Below are positions 50,730-58,961 of a stretch of 64,000 nucleotides of DNA, piece after piece. A model generated the notes under the pieces. That model saw nothing but the letters and a program-made list of their open reading frames with translations, was not told where the DNA came from and ran no database searches. The DNA comes from Myxococcus guangdongensis (GTDB lineage Bacteria > Myxococcota > Myxococcia > Myxococcales > Myxococcaceae). The position numbers and the translations under genes are program-made. Every line of letters begins with the position of its first letter. The stretch's first letter is position 1. The stretch spans positions 124,001 to 188,000 of the forward strand of contig NZ_JAJVKW010000008.1 in assembly GCF_024198255.1 (NCBI RefSeq), written 5' to 3'.

Positions 50730-51401
50730 ATGCGAACCCTGCACGCCCCTCTGGTTGCGTTGGTCCTCGCGTCATTGTCTGGCTGCACCACTCTCGGCAA
50801 ACAACCCATGCAGCAGGCCTGGGACGCGGCAGAGGTCGAATGCCATACACCGGAGCAAGACCAGCGCGTCACCCTCCTGTGTCTGGGTGACGCCTGCGGC
50901 TTCTATCCCTGCGAACGTGCCCCGGAAGACATCGAGCTGGCGCGCTTCCCTCCAGCGAGGCCACCAGCGGCGAGCGCGGCTCCCGGCAGAGGTCCCAGAC
51001 GGAACTGGGGTGGAGCCCAACAGCTCCCACCTGGCGCCGTCATGGTCTTCCCTCACTGGAATGGCGCTCCAGCGAAAGTCATTCCGCCGTCACGCCAGCT
51101 CACTCCGGGACGATGGGAGAAGCACCACATCTTCCCCCAGGCCCGAGACCTCGCGGACTGGTTCGAGCAACAAGGCGTCAAGATTCACAGCTACACGATG
51201 CCCATTCCGCTTCACGTCCACAGACGCATCCATGACGGCACGGGCCGAGGCGGAGCCTGGAATGAAGCGTGGCGCGACTTCATCCGAACCTCTCCCAGGG
51301 CAAGTCCCGAGGAGATCTTCCGGCATGCGGGAGAGCTGATTCACCGATTCGACCTCATCGGCGGCCCCGTCCAGCCCTACTATTCCCGCCCGGGAGCCTA
51401 G
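50730..51401 (+). CDS. Lipoprotein toxin, SitA6/TIGR02269-like (outer-membrane-exchange polymorphic toxin)
   Basis: A 223-residue lipoprotein. The lipobox LSGC places the lipidated Cys at residue 19. A Cys/Pro-rich linker follows, then a C-terminal domain with KHHIFPQ (131-137) and HVHRRIH (162-168), an arrangement of His residues like HNH/AHH-type nuclease toxins. It belongs to the Myxococcus paralogous lipoprotein group TIGR02269, to which SitA6-type toxins belong; these are passed between cells by TraA/TraB outer-membrane exchange and kill partners lacking immunity (known for the family, inferred here). The start codon is ATG at 50730. The immunity candidate begins 6 bases after the stop. 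No SitB-type companion lipoprotein is visible. Confidence 0.82.
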   Translation: MRTLHAPLVALVLASLSGCTTLGKQPMQQAWDAAEVECHTPEQDQRVTLLCLGDACGFYPCERAPEDIELARFPPARPPAASAAPGRGPRRNWGGAQQLPPGAVMVFPHWNGAPAKVIPPSRQLTPGRWEKHHIFPQARDLADWFEQQGVKIHSYTMPIPLHVHRRIHDGTGRGGAWNEAWRDFIRTSPRASPEEIFRHAGELIHRFDLIGGPVQPYYSRPGA

Positions 51402-51407
51402 GCGAGC

Positions 51408-52130
51408 ATGAGCCGTTACTTCTTGATGGGCGAGGACAGGGCGGCCACCGCGAAGCACGGCGGGGAGGTCGATGCGACACATCGGTGGCGACTTCCCGGC
51501 GTGAAGTGCCATGTGTGCGGCGCGACATGGAGCGACGTGGGGCATGACCATCCCTCCGTCGACCTCTCGGGCCTCGCCGAGCATCGCTCGTTCGAGAGGC
51601 CGCGACCGGAACCTCTCGCCGAGCTCAACCGACTGCGCGAGCTGGTACGCCCCTTGTTACCTCCTCAAGCAGAGCTTCCGCCTGGCACGCACTTCGGCCC
51701 GCTGGTGGGTCAGGCCTTCGGTTCCTTCGGCCCTCTTGCCTGGGTCGGAGGAATCAGACTCCTCCTCCGCACAGAAGTCCTGGAACAATTTCGCTCGGCC
51801 GGAGTCCACGGCCTCATCGGCTGCCGCACCGAGCTTCGACACCGGCAGAAGAACCCGCCCGAGCTGCTGGAGCTTCAGCTTCGGCCAACGGGCCGACTGC
51901 ACCCGAGCAGCTTTCCCGTGGAGACGCCTCCGGCCTGCGCGACCTGTGGACGGCAGGCCCTCCGCTGGCCCGATGCGCCCATCCTGGACGCCACCCCTCT
52001 CCCCATCGCGGAGGACCTGTTCCGGTTGGGAGACTTCGCCACGATGGTCATCTGCACGGAGCGGTTTCGCGACGCAGTGGCTCGACTCGCGCTGGACGGA
52101 CTCACCTTCCGCGAGCTGCCGACGCGGTAG
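51408..52130 (+). CDS. Immunity protein, SitI6-like double-CXXCG family
   Basis: A 240-residue cytosolic protein with two CXXCG motifs, at residues 34-38 (CHVCG) and 177-181 (CATCG), which define the Myxococcus double-CXXCG paralogous family (TIGR02264). Members downstream of SitA6-type toxins are the cognate immunity proteins. The paired Cys probably bind one metal ion or form a zinc ribbon split by a central domain. It is separated from the toxin gene by 6 bases, so the two are one unit. It is convergent with the solute-binding protein gene, with a 9-base gap. Confidence 0.85.
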   Translation: MSRYFLMGEDRAATAKHGGEVDATHRWRLPGVKCHVCGATWSDVGHDHPSVDLSGLAEHRSFERPRPEPLAELNRLRELVRPLLPPQAELPPGTHFGPLVGQAFGSFGPLAWVGGIRLLLRTEVLEQFRSAGVHGLIGCRTELRHRQKNPPELLELQLRPTGRLHPSSFPVETPPACATCGRQALRWPDAPILDATPLPIAEDLFRLGDFATMVICTERFRDAVARLALDGLTFRELPTR

Positions 52131-52139
52131 ACGCGGCCC

Positions 52140-53363
52140 CTACCGACCCGACGTCAGCACACGCGACCAGAGCATCAACAGGTCCCGGACCACGGGCCCC
52201 TCGGGCACCTCCGCCACGGGGGGCACGTCCACCTGGACACCATGGGACGCAAGCCGCGTGAACGGATTCGCCGGGTCATCGGTCTTCAACGGCACCGCGG
52301 GGTCCGCCGGCCGGAAGCCGAACTGAAGCGCCCGCTCCTGCACCGGCCGGCTGTGCAGATAGCGCAGCCACTCCAGCGCCGCCTCCTTCTGCGCGGGCGT
52401 CACCCAATCCCCCTGCAGCACCGCCGCCGGATGGTCGCTCCACAGGGTGAGCGCGGGATAGGACACCTTCAGCTCACCCCAGCGGCCCTGCGCCTGCGAC
52501 ACCTGCGCAATCGCCAGGTTCTCGTACACCACCGCGATGTCGTAACGCGAAGGCCCGAAGCGGACCATGTCCGCCATGAAGGTCCCCGTCGACGGCTCGA
52601 AGCGCGTGACACCTCGCTCCAAGGCCTTCATCCAATCCTGATACCCCGGGTCCAGCAGGTCCTCCACCGTGAGCCCGCCGCGCTTGCCGTAGTACTCCAG
52701 CGTCGCGAGCAACAACGCCTGCAGCCCCGAGTTCGAGCGCGTCGGGTCCGTGTGGCCCAGCTTCACCAGCCCCCACTCCCCCTTGCCTCCAATCGCCGGC
52801 CAGCCCCGGGGGCTCGTCACCGCCTTCTGGAGGACCTTCCACGACACCGCGCCGCCACCACTCGCCTTGCGCAGCACCTCCGCCCGGTCCGCCCACACCA
52901 CGAACACCAGCGGCGTAATCACCAGCGGACGCGGCGCCTGCTCACCGGCTTCCGCGAACAGCGGCCCGCGCGAGGCATCCGTCGCCCAGTCCGACGCGAG
53001 CATGCGCAACACCGCGCTGTCCGCCGGACTCCACACCGTGGGCTGCTCCCGGCCGTCCAGGATGGCCTGCGCGGCCTCCAGCGAGCCGCGCCCCACCAAC
53101 GTCAGACGGATGGACGGATGCTCGCGCTCGAAGTCCCGCGCCGCGGCCTCCACCCAGTCCTTCTTCTCCGTGCTGTAGAGGAAGGTGACGTCCACCACCT
53201 TGCCCGGCCTCGAGGGCCGGGACACGGCGGTGGGCAGCGGCGTCCCCGCCTCAGGGACCTCCGTCGACCGGGGACCTCGCTCCGAGGTCAGGTACAGAAC
53301 CCCACCCAGCGCGGCGAGGAATCCGACGACGATGAGAACCCTGGGTGTCATGTGCCGCTGCAT
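52140..53363 (-). CDS. Extracellular solute-binding protein, membrane-anchored
   Basis: A 407-residue periplasmic binding protein-like protein. An N-terminal hydrophobic segment (VLIVVGFLAALGGVLYLTS) without a lipobox suggests a transmembrane anchor. The rest has the type II binding-protein pattern (VDVTFLYSTEKKDWVEAAAR; REHPSIRLTLVGRG; YDIAVVYENLAIAQ). It resembles the substrate-binding part of proteins that often carry a von Willebrand factor A domain, but none is present here and no permease lies nearby. Two starts, 53363 and 53351, are possible. It is probably cotranscribed with the WGR gene 25 bases upstream. Confidence 0.82.
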   Translation of the reverse strand: MQRHMTPRVLIVVGFLAALGGVLYLTSERGPRSTEVPEAGTPLPTAVSRPSRPGKVVDVTFLYSTEKKDWVEAAARDFEREHPSIRLTLVGRGSLEAAQAILDGREQPTVWSPADSAVLRMLASDWATDASRGPLFAEAGEQAPRPLVITPLVFVVWADRAEVLRKASGGGAVSWKVLQKAVTSPRGWPAIGGKGEWGLVKLGHTDPTRSNSGLQALLLATLEYYGKRGGLTVEDLLDPGYQDWMKALERGVTRFEPSTGTFMADMVRFGPSRYDIAVVYENLAIAQVSQAQGRWGELKVSYPALTLWSDHPAAVLQGDWVTPAQKEAALEWLRYLHSRPVQERALQFGFRPADPAVPLKTDDPANPFTRLASHGVQVDVPPVAEVPEGPVVRDLLMLWSRVLTSGR

Positions 53364-53388
53364 CCCCCTTCCAACAACATGTCCAGCC

Positions 53389-54246
53389 TCAGGCCTCCAG
53401 CCGAGAGAGTCGTCCCGCCAGCGGCGTCTCGCTCGCCGCGTTCACGCCCTTGACCCACTCGGACAGCGAGCCGCCGGACTCGGACAGCTTCTTCTCCACG
53501 TGCGGGCGCAGCTGGCCCCAGCGCTTCGCCCAGCCATCCTCGGAGGCGCTGCCCTTGAACCCGGGACGCTCCGCCAGGAGCAGGCCCAACCGCAGCGCGA
53601 GCTCCGGCTCACCCAGCGAGTCCGCGCGGCGCACCATGCCCAATTCGCCCGACTCCGGCGCGGCCCTCCACAGCTCCACCGCGCGGCTGAAGGCGGCCAC
53701 GTCCAGCTCGCTCAACAACCCCAGCGCGTGACGCAGCGGCAGACGGCCCTCCTTGGGCGCGGCCACCACGCGCTTCATCAGCGCCTCGAAGACAGGCCCC
53801 AGCTGCGCGTGCGACGCCGGGTCCACGCCGCCCAGGGCCCGCAGCGCCCTGCGCGCGCGACGGGCGCGAGAGGTGACCTCCCAGCTGCGCCAGCCCAGAC
53901 GGGCCCGGAGCCCCGCGAGCGCCTCGGCGGCGACGTCCAGCGTCGCCTGCGTCGGCGTGGCGACGGGCACGCGGCGCGGCAGCGGCGTCTCCTTCGGCGC
54001 GGCGGGCGGCGCGGCCACGGCGGCGGCGGGAGCGCCCCCTTCCGTCACCTCCTTGTAGCCCTCGCGCACCTTCTCGGCGACCTTCTTGTCGTACTCCTTC
54101 TGCGCGCCCGCGGCGTCGGCGAAGGCCTTCTCCTTGCGCTGCCCGGCGGTGCCGATGCGCCCGAAGGTGACGATGAAGACGTTGCCCTGAACCTCCGGCT
54201 GCCAGAACTTGGAGCTGGTTCCCTCGACGAACTCGAACCTACGCAT
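53389..54246 (-). CDS. WGR domain protein
   Basis: A 285-residue protein. An N-terminal WGR domain (about residues 1-80) runs from MRRFEFVEGTSSKFWQPEV through IVTFGRIGTAGQRKEK; this is the domain found in PARP-like and MolR-type proteins. A helical Ala/Pro-rich and Arg-rich C-terminal part of about 200 residues follows, of unknown family. No enzyme motif is visible, so it may be a nucleic-acid- or protein-binding adaptor. The ATG at 54246 is chosen because the domain starts there; an upstream extension is not WGR-like. Confidence 0.85.
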   Translation of the reverse strand: MRRFEFVEGTSSKFWQPEVQGNVFIVTFGRIGTAGQRKEKAFADAAGAQKEYDKKVAEKVREGYKEVTEGGAPAAAVAAPPAAPKETPLPRRVPVATPTQATLDVAAEALAGLRARLGWRSWEVTSRARRARRALRALGGVDPASHAQLGPVFEALMKRVVAAPKEGRLPLRHALGLLSELDVAAFSRAVELWRAAPESGELGMVRRADSLGEPELALRLGLLLAERPGFKGSASEDGWAKRWGQLRPHVEKKLSESGGSLSEWVKGVNAASETPLAGRLSRLEA

Positions 54247-54306
54247 GGCCCAACCTCCCGGTGCACTGGCCGCCCACAAGGCTACCGCACACGCTCCCGG
54301 CGCGCC

Positions 54307-55302
54307 TCAGGCGGCCTGTGACGATTTCTCCTGGAACGCCGCTTCCATCTCCTTCAGTCCCATGACGCGCGGCATCCGCCCCTCGTAGCCCAGCTCCTGG
54401 CGGGCCTTCTCGTCACTCACCGTCACCTCCCGGCCGATGAGCAACACCTCGGTGCGGCTGAGCGGCGGACGGCCCGGGAGCCCGAAGGTCCCCCACGCCA
54501 GGTCCCCCACCGTGGCCACCACCGCCGCCAGGCCGTACGGAATCGTGCTCGTGCCCGGGTCCACGCCCTGCGTCTTGAGCATCGCGGTGACGAAGTCCCG
54601 GAACACCACGGGCTCCCCGTCGGTGAGGAAATACGCCTCGCCGCCCCGCCCCTTCTCCGCGGCCAGCAGCATGCCCTCCACGCAGTTGACCACGTGGCAG
54701 GTGGAGCTCAGGTAGCGCCCGTCCCCCACCCACTTGAAGCGCCGGGTGCGCACCGCGTCCACCATCTGCGGCAGCACCGACGTGTCCCCGAGCCCCCACA
54801 CCAACCGGGGCCGCACCGCCACGGTGGTGAAGTCCGGCGAGTTCACGCTCAGCACCCGGCGCTCGGACTCGTTCTTGGTGGACGGGTAGTCGCCGATGGG
54901 GCGCTCGGGCAGCGGCCAGGACTCGTTGGCCTTCACCAGCGGCGTGCCGTCCGCGAGCACCGCCTCCGTGCTGACGTGCACGAAGCGCTTCACGCCCGCG
55001 GCGCGGGCGGCCTCGAGGACCCGCTCCGTGCCGCGCACGTTGGCCTCGTAGTACTCCGCGCGCGGGGCCCACGACTTCACCAACGCGGCCGAGTGGAAGA
55101 CGGTGTCGCAGCCCACCATGCCGCGCTTGAGGACCTCCACGTCGGACAGGTCCCCCTCGAAGGGCTCGCCTCCGGCGGCCGTCACGGTGGACATGGCCGC
55201 GGCGGAGCGCGCCAGGGCACGCGCCGGCGCACCGCGCGACTTGAGCGCCGCCAGGAGATACCTGCCCACGAAACCGGAACCGCCGGTGACGAACGCCCGC
55301 AT
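54307..55302 (-). CDS. NAD-dependent epimerase/dehydratase family protein
   Basis: A 331-residue extended SDR. The glycine motif GGSGFVGRYLLAAL is followed by FHSAALVKSW. The catalytic YxxxK is DYPSTKNE (Tyr-Pro-Ser-Thr-Lys), and STEAVLADG supplies the upstream Ser/Thr. It resembles 3-beta-hydroxysteroid-dehydrogenase-like or nucleotide-sugar/NADP-dependent epimerases. Near the C-terminus it carries LPGRPPLSRTEVLLIGRE. The substrate is unknown. GGAGGAGCGGTCC upstream supports the ATG at 55302. It is the second gene of a four-gene run. Confidence 0.88.
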   Translation of the reverse strand: MRAFVTGGSGFVGRYLLAALKSRGAPARALARSAAAMSTVTAAGGEPFEGDLSDVEVLKRGMVGCDTVFHSAALVKSWAPRAEYYEANVRGTERVLEAARAAGVKRFVHVSTEAVLADGTPLVKANESWPLPERPIGDYPSTKNESERRVLSVNSPDFTTVAVRPRLVWGLGDTSVLPQMVDAVRTRRFKWVGDGRYLSSTCHVVNCVEGMLLAAEKGRGGEAYFLTDGEPVVFRDFVTAMLKTQGVDPGTSTIPYGLAAVVATVGDLAWGTFGLPGRPPLSRTEVLLIGREVTVSDEKARQELGYEGRMPRVMGLKEMEAAFQEKSSQAA

Positions 55303-55392
55303 GGACCGCTCCTCCACGAATGAGGTCCCGGGCTCCTACCACCTCCGGCCCTCGGGGCGGTAGCCACCCGGGCCCCGGAGGGAGTCCCGGCG

Positions 55393-56574
55393 TCAGAACA
55401 TGTCGCGAAGGGACGGTTGGGGACCGCCGAAGAGGGCCATCGCCGAGCGCACCGAGGCGTCATCCGCCTCCAGGAGCCCCACCGAGCGCAGCGCGGCGGC
55501 GGACTGGAAGCCCGTGTACAGCGTCGCGAGCTGGCGGATGTCCAGCTTCAGCCGGCCCTCGCCCCCGCGCGTCACGCGGGCCACGCCATCCCGCACGTCG
55601 AGCACGAAGCGGCCCCGGTTCTCCTCGAACAGCTCGTCGGCCACGTCGAGGTGCAGCGAGCCCGACAGCCCCGGCGTCCAGCCGCGCGACTCGAGCGCGA
55701 GCTTCACGTCGAGCACACGCGCCATCCAGTGCATGTAGACCTTCACGGTGTACGACTGCTCGCGCAGGAGCAGGAGGAACGGGTCGTCCGGGCCGCCGTA
55801 CCAGACGACCTCGGTGCCCAGCGAGTGGTGGTCGCCGAGGAAGCGCAGGAGCCTGCGCGCCGCCGCCGGAGTGCTGGCGACCAGGTCGGTCAGGGCCAAT
55901 TCCTGGCGCAAATCCTTGAGCGGCCTGCGCGCGAGGTAGACGTAGCCCTCGATGCCGGAGGCGCCTTCGACGAGGTAGCCGTGGACCTGCTCGGAGCGGG
56001 GGTTGCGCACGCGGTTCCACGAGAACTCACTGCGATCCAACCAGCCCGGGCGAAGGCTCGCCTCGCGCCGGTAGCAGGCGGTGATGGCGGCCTCGTCGCG
56101 CGGCTCGATGGCGCGCAGCGACAGCGTGCGCTCGCCCATCTCGAGGGCGGCCATCTGCACGCGGATTTCGTAGCGGGCTCCGGCCTGTTCGTAACCGGCG
56201 CGCCGGTAGAGCGGCTGGGTGGCGGGGTACAGGATGGACAGCGCGGCGCCGGAGGCACGGGCCTCCTGGACGAGCCGGGTCATCAGGCGGCTGGCGGTGC
56301 CCTGTCCACGGTGCACGGGCGAGACGCCCACGCCGCCCACGCCGACGACGGGCACGCTGCGGCCACCGAACCACTGTCCCTTGCGGATGGAGACGAGGGT
56401 GCCAGCGACCTTGCCACCCTCGCGCAGCAGACGGAGGTCGTTCGAGTCCAGACGCTGTCGCCACGCGGCGCATTCCGCGGGCGTCATGGCGTAGGCATGC
56501 ATCAAGATGTCTGACACGGCGGAGATTTCCTGCTCGTCTCTCGGCGGTCCAAAGTCGTCCGACGTCGCTTCCAC
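55393..56574 (-). CDS. Eis-like GNAT acetyltransferase
   Basis: A 393-residue Eis-type N-acetyltransferase: an N-terminal GNAT fold (VVGVGGVGVSPVHRGQGTAS, the acetyl-CoA loop), a second GNAT-like domain, and a C-terminal sterol-carrier-like domain. The protein ends in Phe (SLRDMF); Eis proteins use the C-terminal carboxylate in catalysis. Mycobacterial Eis acetylates aminoglycosides at several amines; the substrate here is unknown. The start is GTG at 56574, decided by AGGAGG on the minus strand at 56584-56589, nine bases away. The upstream frame is open but not related to the family. It is divergent from the second toxin gene. Confidence 0.88.
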   Translation of the reverse strand: MEATSDDFGPPRDEQEISAVSDILMHAYAMTPAECAAWRQRLDSNDLRLLREGGKVAGTLVSIRKGQWFGGRSVPVVGVGGVGVSPVHRGQGTASRLMTRLVQEARASGAALSILYPATQPLYRRAGYEQAGARYEIRVQMAALEMGERTLSLRAIEPRDEAAITACYRREASLRPGWLDRSEFSWNRVRNPRSEQVHGYLVEGASGIEGYVYLARRPLKDLRQELALTDLVASTPAAARRLLRFLGDHHSLGTEVVWYGGPDDPFLLLLREQSYTVKVYMHWMARVLDVKLALESRGWTPGLSGSLHLDVADELFEENRGRFVLDVRDGVARVTRGGEGRLKLDIRQLATLYTGFQSAAALRSVGLLEADDASVRSAMALFGGPQPSLRDMF

Positions 56575-56583
56575 GTCCGATGT

Positions 56584-56589
56584 CCTCCT
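56584..56589 (-). promoter_or_regulatory. Shine-Dalgarno sequence that fixes the Eis-like gene start
   Basis: AGGAGG on the minus strand, nine bases from the GTG at 56574. It rules out the longer open reading frame that extends to 56808. Confidence 0.75.
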
Positions 56590-56714
56590 GCCGGGCACAT
56601 CCGCGAGCCCACGCGGCACTCTACCGGCGGTCCGCTCCCTCCTCACGAAACTGGCGCGAGGCGGCGGATGCTGGCGGTAGCATGGCTTCCCCCTGCCCCC
56701 GAAAGGACGTCGCC

Positions 56715-57626
56715 TTGCGATTCGGCGCATCCGCCGTGGTTCTGCTGCTCCTCTCGGCCTGCGCGACGTCGGCGCCTGAGACTCGGGGAGGCACGTCCCG
56801 GAACCCACGGCTCGCCAATCTCCAGAGAGCGGCCTCGCTGCCGTGGCTGGACGAGGGCCAGTGCGCCGTTCGCGAAGCCTCCCAGCCGTGGCCCGTGCTC
56901 GCGGAGCGGTGCTATCAGGTGCTCGACCATGACCGGCTCGAGTTCCGTGACACCACGGGGAGATGCTCGGTGGCCTCCGCTGGCGCCGCGGCGGTGGGGC
57001 TCGGGCTCTGTGTCCTGGCGGCTCCCGAAATCATCGTGGGCACCGTCGTCGTCCTGGGGGTCGTGGTGGTCGCCGCGGCCATTCACGATGCACTGGAGGC
57101 GCATGAGCTACGACGCCGCCATGCCGAGGAAGCGGGCGACACCGCCGGAACGACACAGACGATTGGAGCAGCCGAAGGCCACCGGAAGCCTGAGCGGGAC
57201 CCCGCTGAACAAGGCTCACAACCGCCTGTGCCACCCCTGCCCGTGGGCAGCTCGCGCCATCCCCATTGCGAGCCTGTTCCGGTGCCGCGTGCGTCCAAGG
57301 ATGTGGCCCATAACGCCTGTGCCGACAGGTTCCCGCCCAATCGGTACCCCGGCATGGACGTGAGTGTTAACGGGGTTCGCTTCGATGCACTGCAGGTCGG
57401 CGCGCGCGTGCTGTGGGAAATCAAGACCCACCGCTTCGATACGTACAATGGCTTCATCCAGGAACAGGAGCTCGAGAAAGAGCTCAAGCAGTTGAGCAAG
57501 GAGCGCGACACCGCCATCGAATGTGGCTACGACTTTGTCGTAGGCGTGAGCACCGAGGCGCACCGGGACGCGCTGTTCAAACAGGAATCCACCTTCACGG
57601 TCGTCGTCACGGGATGCCAGAGATGA
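56715..57626 (+). CDS. Lipoprotein toxin with PD-(D/E)xK nuclease-like C-terminal domain
   Basis: A 303-residue predicted lipoprotein (DUF6310-like C-terminus). The TTG start at 56715 is preferred because AAAGGA lies 7 bases upstream and it leaves a compact signal peptide with lipobox LSAC (Cys16); an ATG at 56682 is possible. A hydrophobic segment (APEIIVGTVVVLGVVVVAAA) lies in the middle. The C-terminal ~100 residues carry MDVSVNGVRFDAL with Asp224, then WEIKTH with Glu235 and Lys237, the D-x10-ExK spacing of PD-(D/E)xK nucleases. Together with the downstream partner it looks like a second outer-membrane-exchange toxin cassette. The toxin activity is inferred, not known. Confidence 0.75.
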   Translation: MRFGASAVVLLLLSACATSAPETRGGTSRNPRLANLQRAASLPWLDEGQCAVREASQPWPVLAERCYQVLDHDRLEFRDTTGRCSVASAGAAAVGLGLCVLAAPEIIVGTVVVLGVVVVAAAIHDALEAHELRRRHAEEAGDTAGTTQTIGAAEGHRKPERDPAEQGSQPPVPPLPVGSSRHPHCEPVPVPRASKDVAHNACADRFPPNRYPGMDVSVNGVRFDALQVGARVLWEIKTHRFDTYNGFIQEQELEKELKQLSKERDTAIECGYDFVVGVSTEAHRDALFKQESTFTVVVTGCQR

Positions 57627-58378
57627 CTCCGCCGAGCCCCCTCATCCTCAATGTCTATGCGCCACCGCTCACGGGGTCCGACTCACGCCCGCTCGCCACC
57701 ATCCAGGGGCTGGAGCGCGCCTTGCCCGGCTTGCGATTGGATTGGACCGGCACCGAAAGCCGACGACTCGCCGCTCTACCACGACGCGATGAGTGGGTGA
57801 GCGAGGAGAGCACGCGCGGCGAGTTCCCGTTCGTCTGCAACGGAGACGAGCGTCATCCCGTGATGATTTCGGGGCGCCTCCGCTCGGCGTACGTGAGCCC
57901 GGGGAGGCGGCCACAACTCCAGGTCCATGCAAAGCTCCCTCTGGATGCGACGGTCGTCATTGCCGCGTCGGCCGTGCTCGAAGCCGTCGCCGAGGGCTCA
58001 CAGGCGTTCTGGGGTCACGCCACGCCGGACGACGCCACGCTGGACATCGCGTTCCAGACAGCCCCCACGCGGGAGGGACCACCCGCGCCTCGCCGGGGAT
58101 TGCCTGCCCTGAAGCTCTTCCAGCACATCCGTCTGCCCGAGATTCCCTATCACCTGGGATGGTTGAACTACTGGTCCGCGGACTCAGCGCGAGCCCTCGG
58201 GTTCCCAGACGCGTCACTCGACGCCGAACTGCTGTCTCGAGCGCGTCGTACGGAGTCAGGCGGGTGGCTCGTGCAACTCACCCAGACCCCACTCGACCTG
58301 GACGACCCGGCCCACCTGGAGACCCTCCTGCGAACCTACGAGCGCTTCCCGGAGATCGGCGGCCGCGCGTCGCGTTGA
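57623..58378 (+). CDS. Putative immunity protein (DUF5953-like)
   Basis: A 251-residue cytosolic protein resembling DUF5953, a Myxococcaceae family often found downstream of DUF6310-like lipoproteins. The ATG overlaps the toxin stop codon (ATGA at 57623-57626), so translation is coupled; an in-frame ATG at 57614 is an alternative. No signal peptide, membrane segment or catalytic motif is seen. The coupling and genomic pairing are what support an immunity role. It is convergent with the FHA gene, 7 bases away. Confidence 0.75.
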   Translation: MTPPSPLILNVYAPPLTGSDSRPLATIQGLERALPGLRLDWTGTESRRLAALPRRDEWVSEESTRGEFPFVCNGDERHPVMISGRLRSAYVSPGRRPQLQVHAKLPLDATVVIAASAVLEAVAEGSQAFWGHATPDDATLDIAFQTAPTREGPPAPRRGLPALKLFQHIRLPEIPYHLGWLNYWSADSARALGFPDASLDAELLSRARRTESGGWLVQLTQTPLDLDDPAHLETLLRTYERFPEIGGRASR

Positions 58379-58385
58379 CTCCGCC

Positions 58386-58913
58386 TCAGGTCCCGACGCG
58401 CTTCATCTTCGCGTAGAAGGACGGCGCGAGCAGGTAGGCGAACGTCGCGTCGCCGAACCCCAGCAGGTCTCCGTCCCGCAGGTGCAGCTCGCCTCCGGAC
58501 TCCACCTCCTTGGCGTTCACGAACGTGCCGTTGCTCGACTTGAGGTCCACCAGCGTGCAGCCCGCGGACGGCCCCCACCAACACAGCTTCGCGTGACGCT
58601 TGGACACCGAGGGCTCGTTGACCACCAGGTCGCAGTCCGGCTGTCGCCCCACCGTGAGCACGTCCTGCCCGCCCACCGGCGGCAGCGTGGCCACCGTGAG
58701 CGCGTCGAAGTGCAGCCACAGCGCCACCTGCTGTCGCTCCAGGCTGGGGATGTCCCGCGCCATCGTCGTGCGCGCCGCGCCCATCTTCAGCGCCAGCTGC
58801 GCCATCACCGGACTGGGCGGCTTCTGCACCAACACGAACGGCCCCACCTGCTTGCAGAAGAAGGCCTCGGTCAGCCGCGAGCTCAACGCGCGCAACTCCT
58901 GAACCGTCATCAT
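58386..58913 (-). CDS. FHA domain protein
   Basis: A 175-residue cytosolic protein. An N-terminal region of about 75 residues (unknown) precedes an FHA domain with TVGRQPDCDLVV, SVSKRHAKL and SSNGTFVN, the phosphothreonine-binding residues Arg, Ser and Asn. FHA proteins read Ser/Thr phosphorylation; myxobacteria have many Hanks-type kinases, one of which is in this window. It lies at the end of a minus-strand run with the PilB-like ATPase. Confidence 0.92.
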   Translation of the reverse strand: MMTVQELRALSSRLTEAFFCKQVGPFVLVQKPPSPVMAQLALKMGAARTTMARDIPSLERQQVALWLHFDALTVATLPPVGGQDVLTVGRQPDCDLVVNEPSVSKRHAKLCWWGPSAGCTLVDLKSSNGTFVNAKEVESGGELHLRDGDLLGFGDATFAYLLAPSFYAKMKRVGT

Positions 58914-58961
58914 CGCGACTCCCCCAGCTCTTTCACGCGCGCGATTCTGCGGGCGCCCCCG

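Noticed and set aside
50730..58378. Phage or transposon carrying the toxin cassettes
   Set aside because: No integrase, transposase, capsid gene, terminal repeat or tRNA was found in or next to the region.
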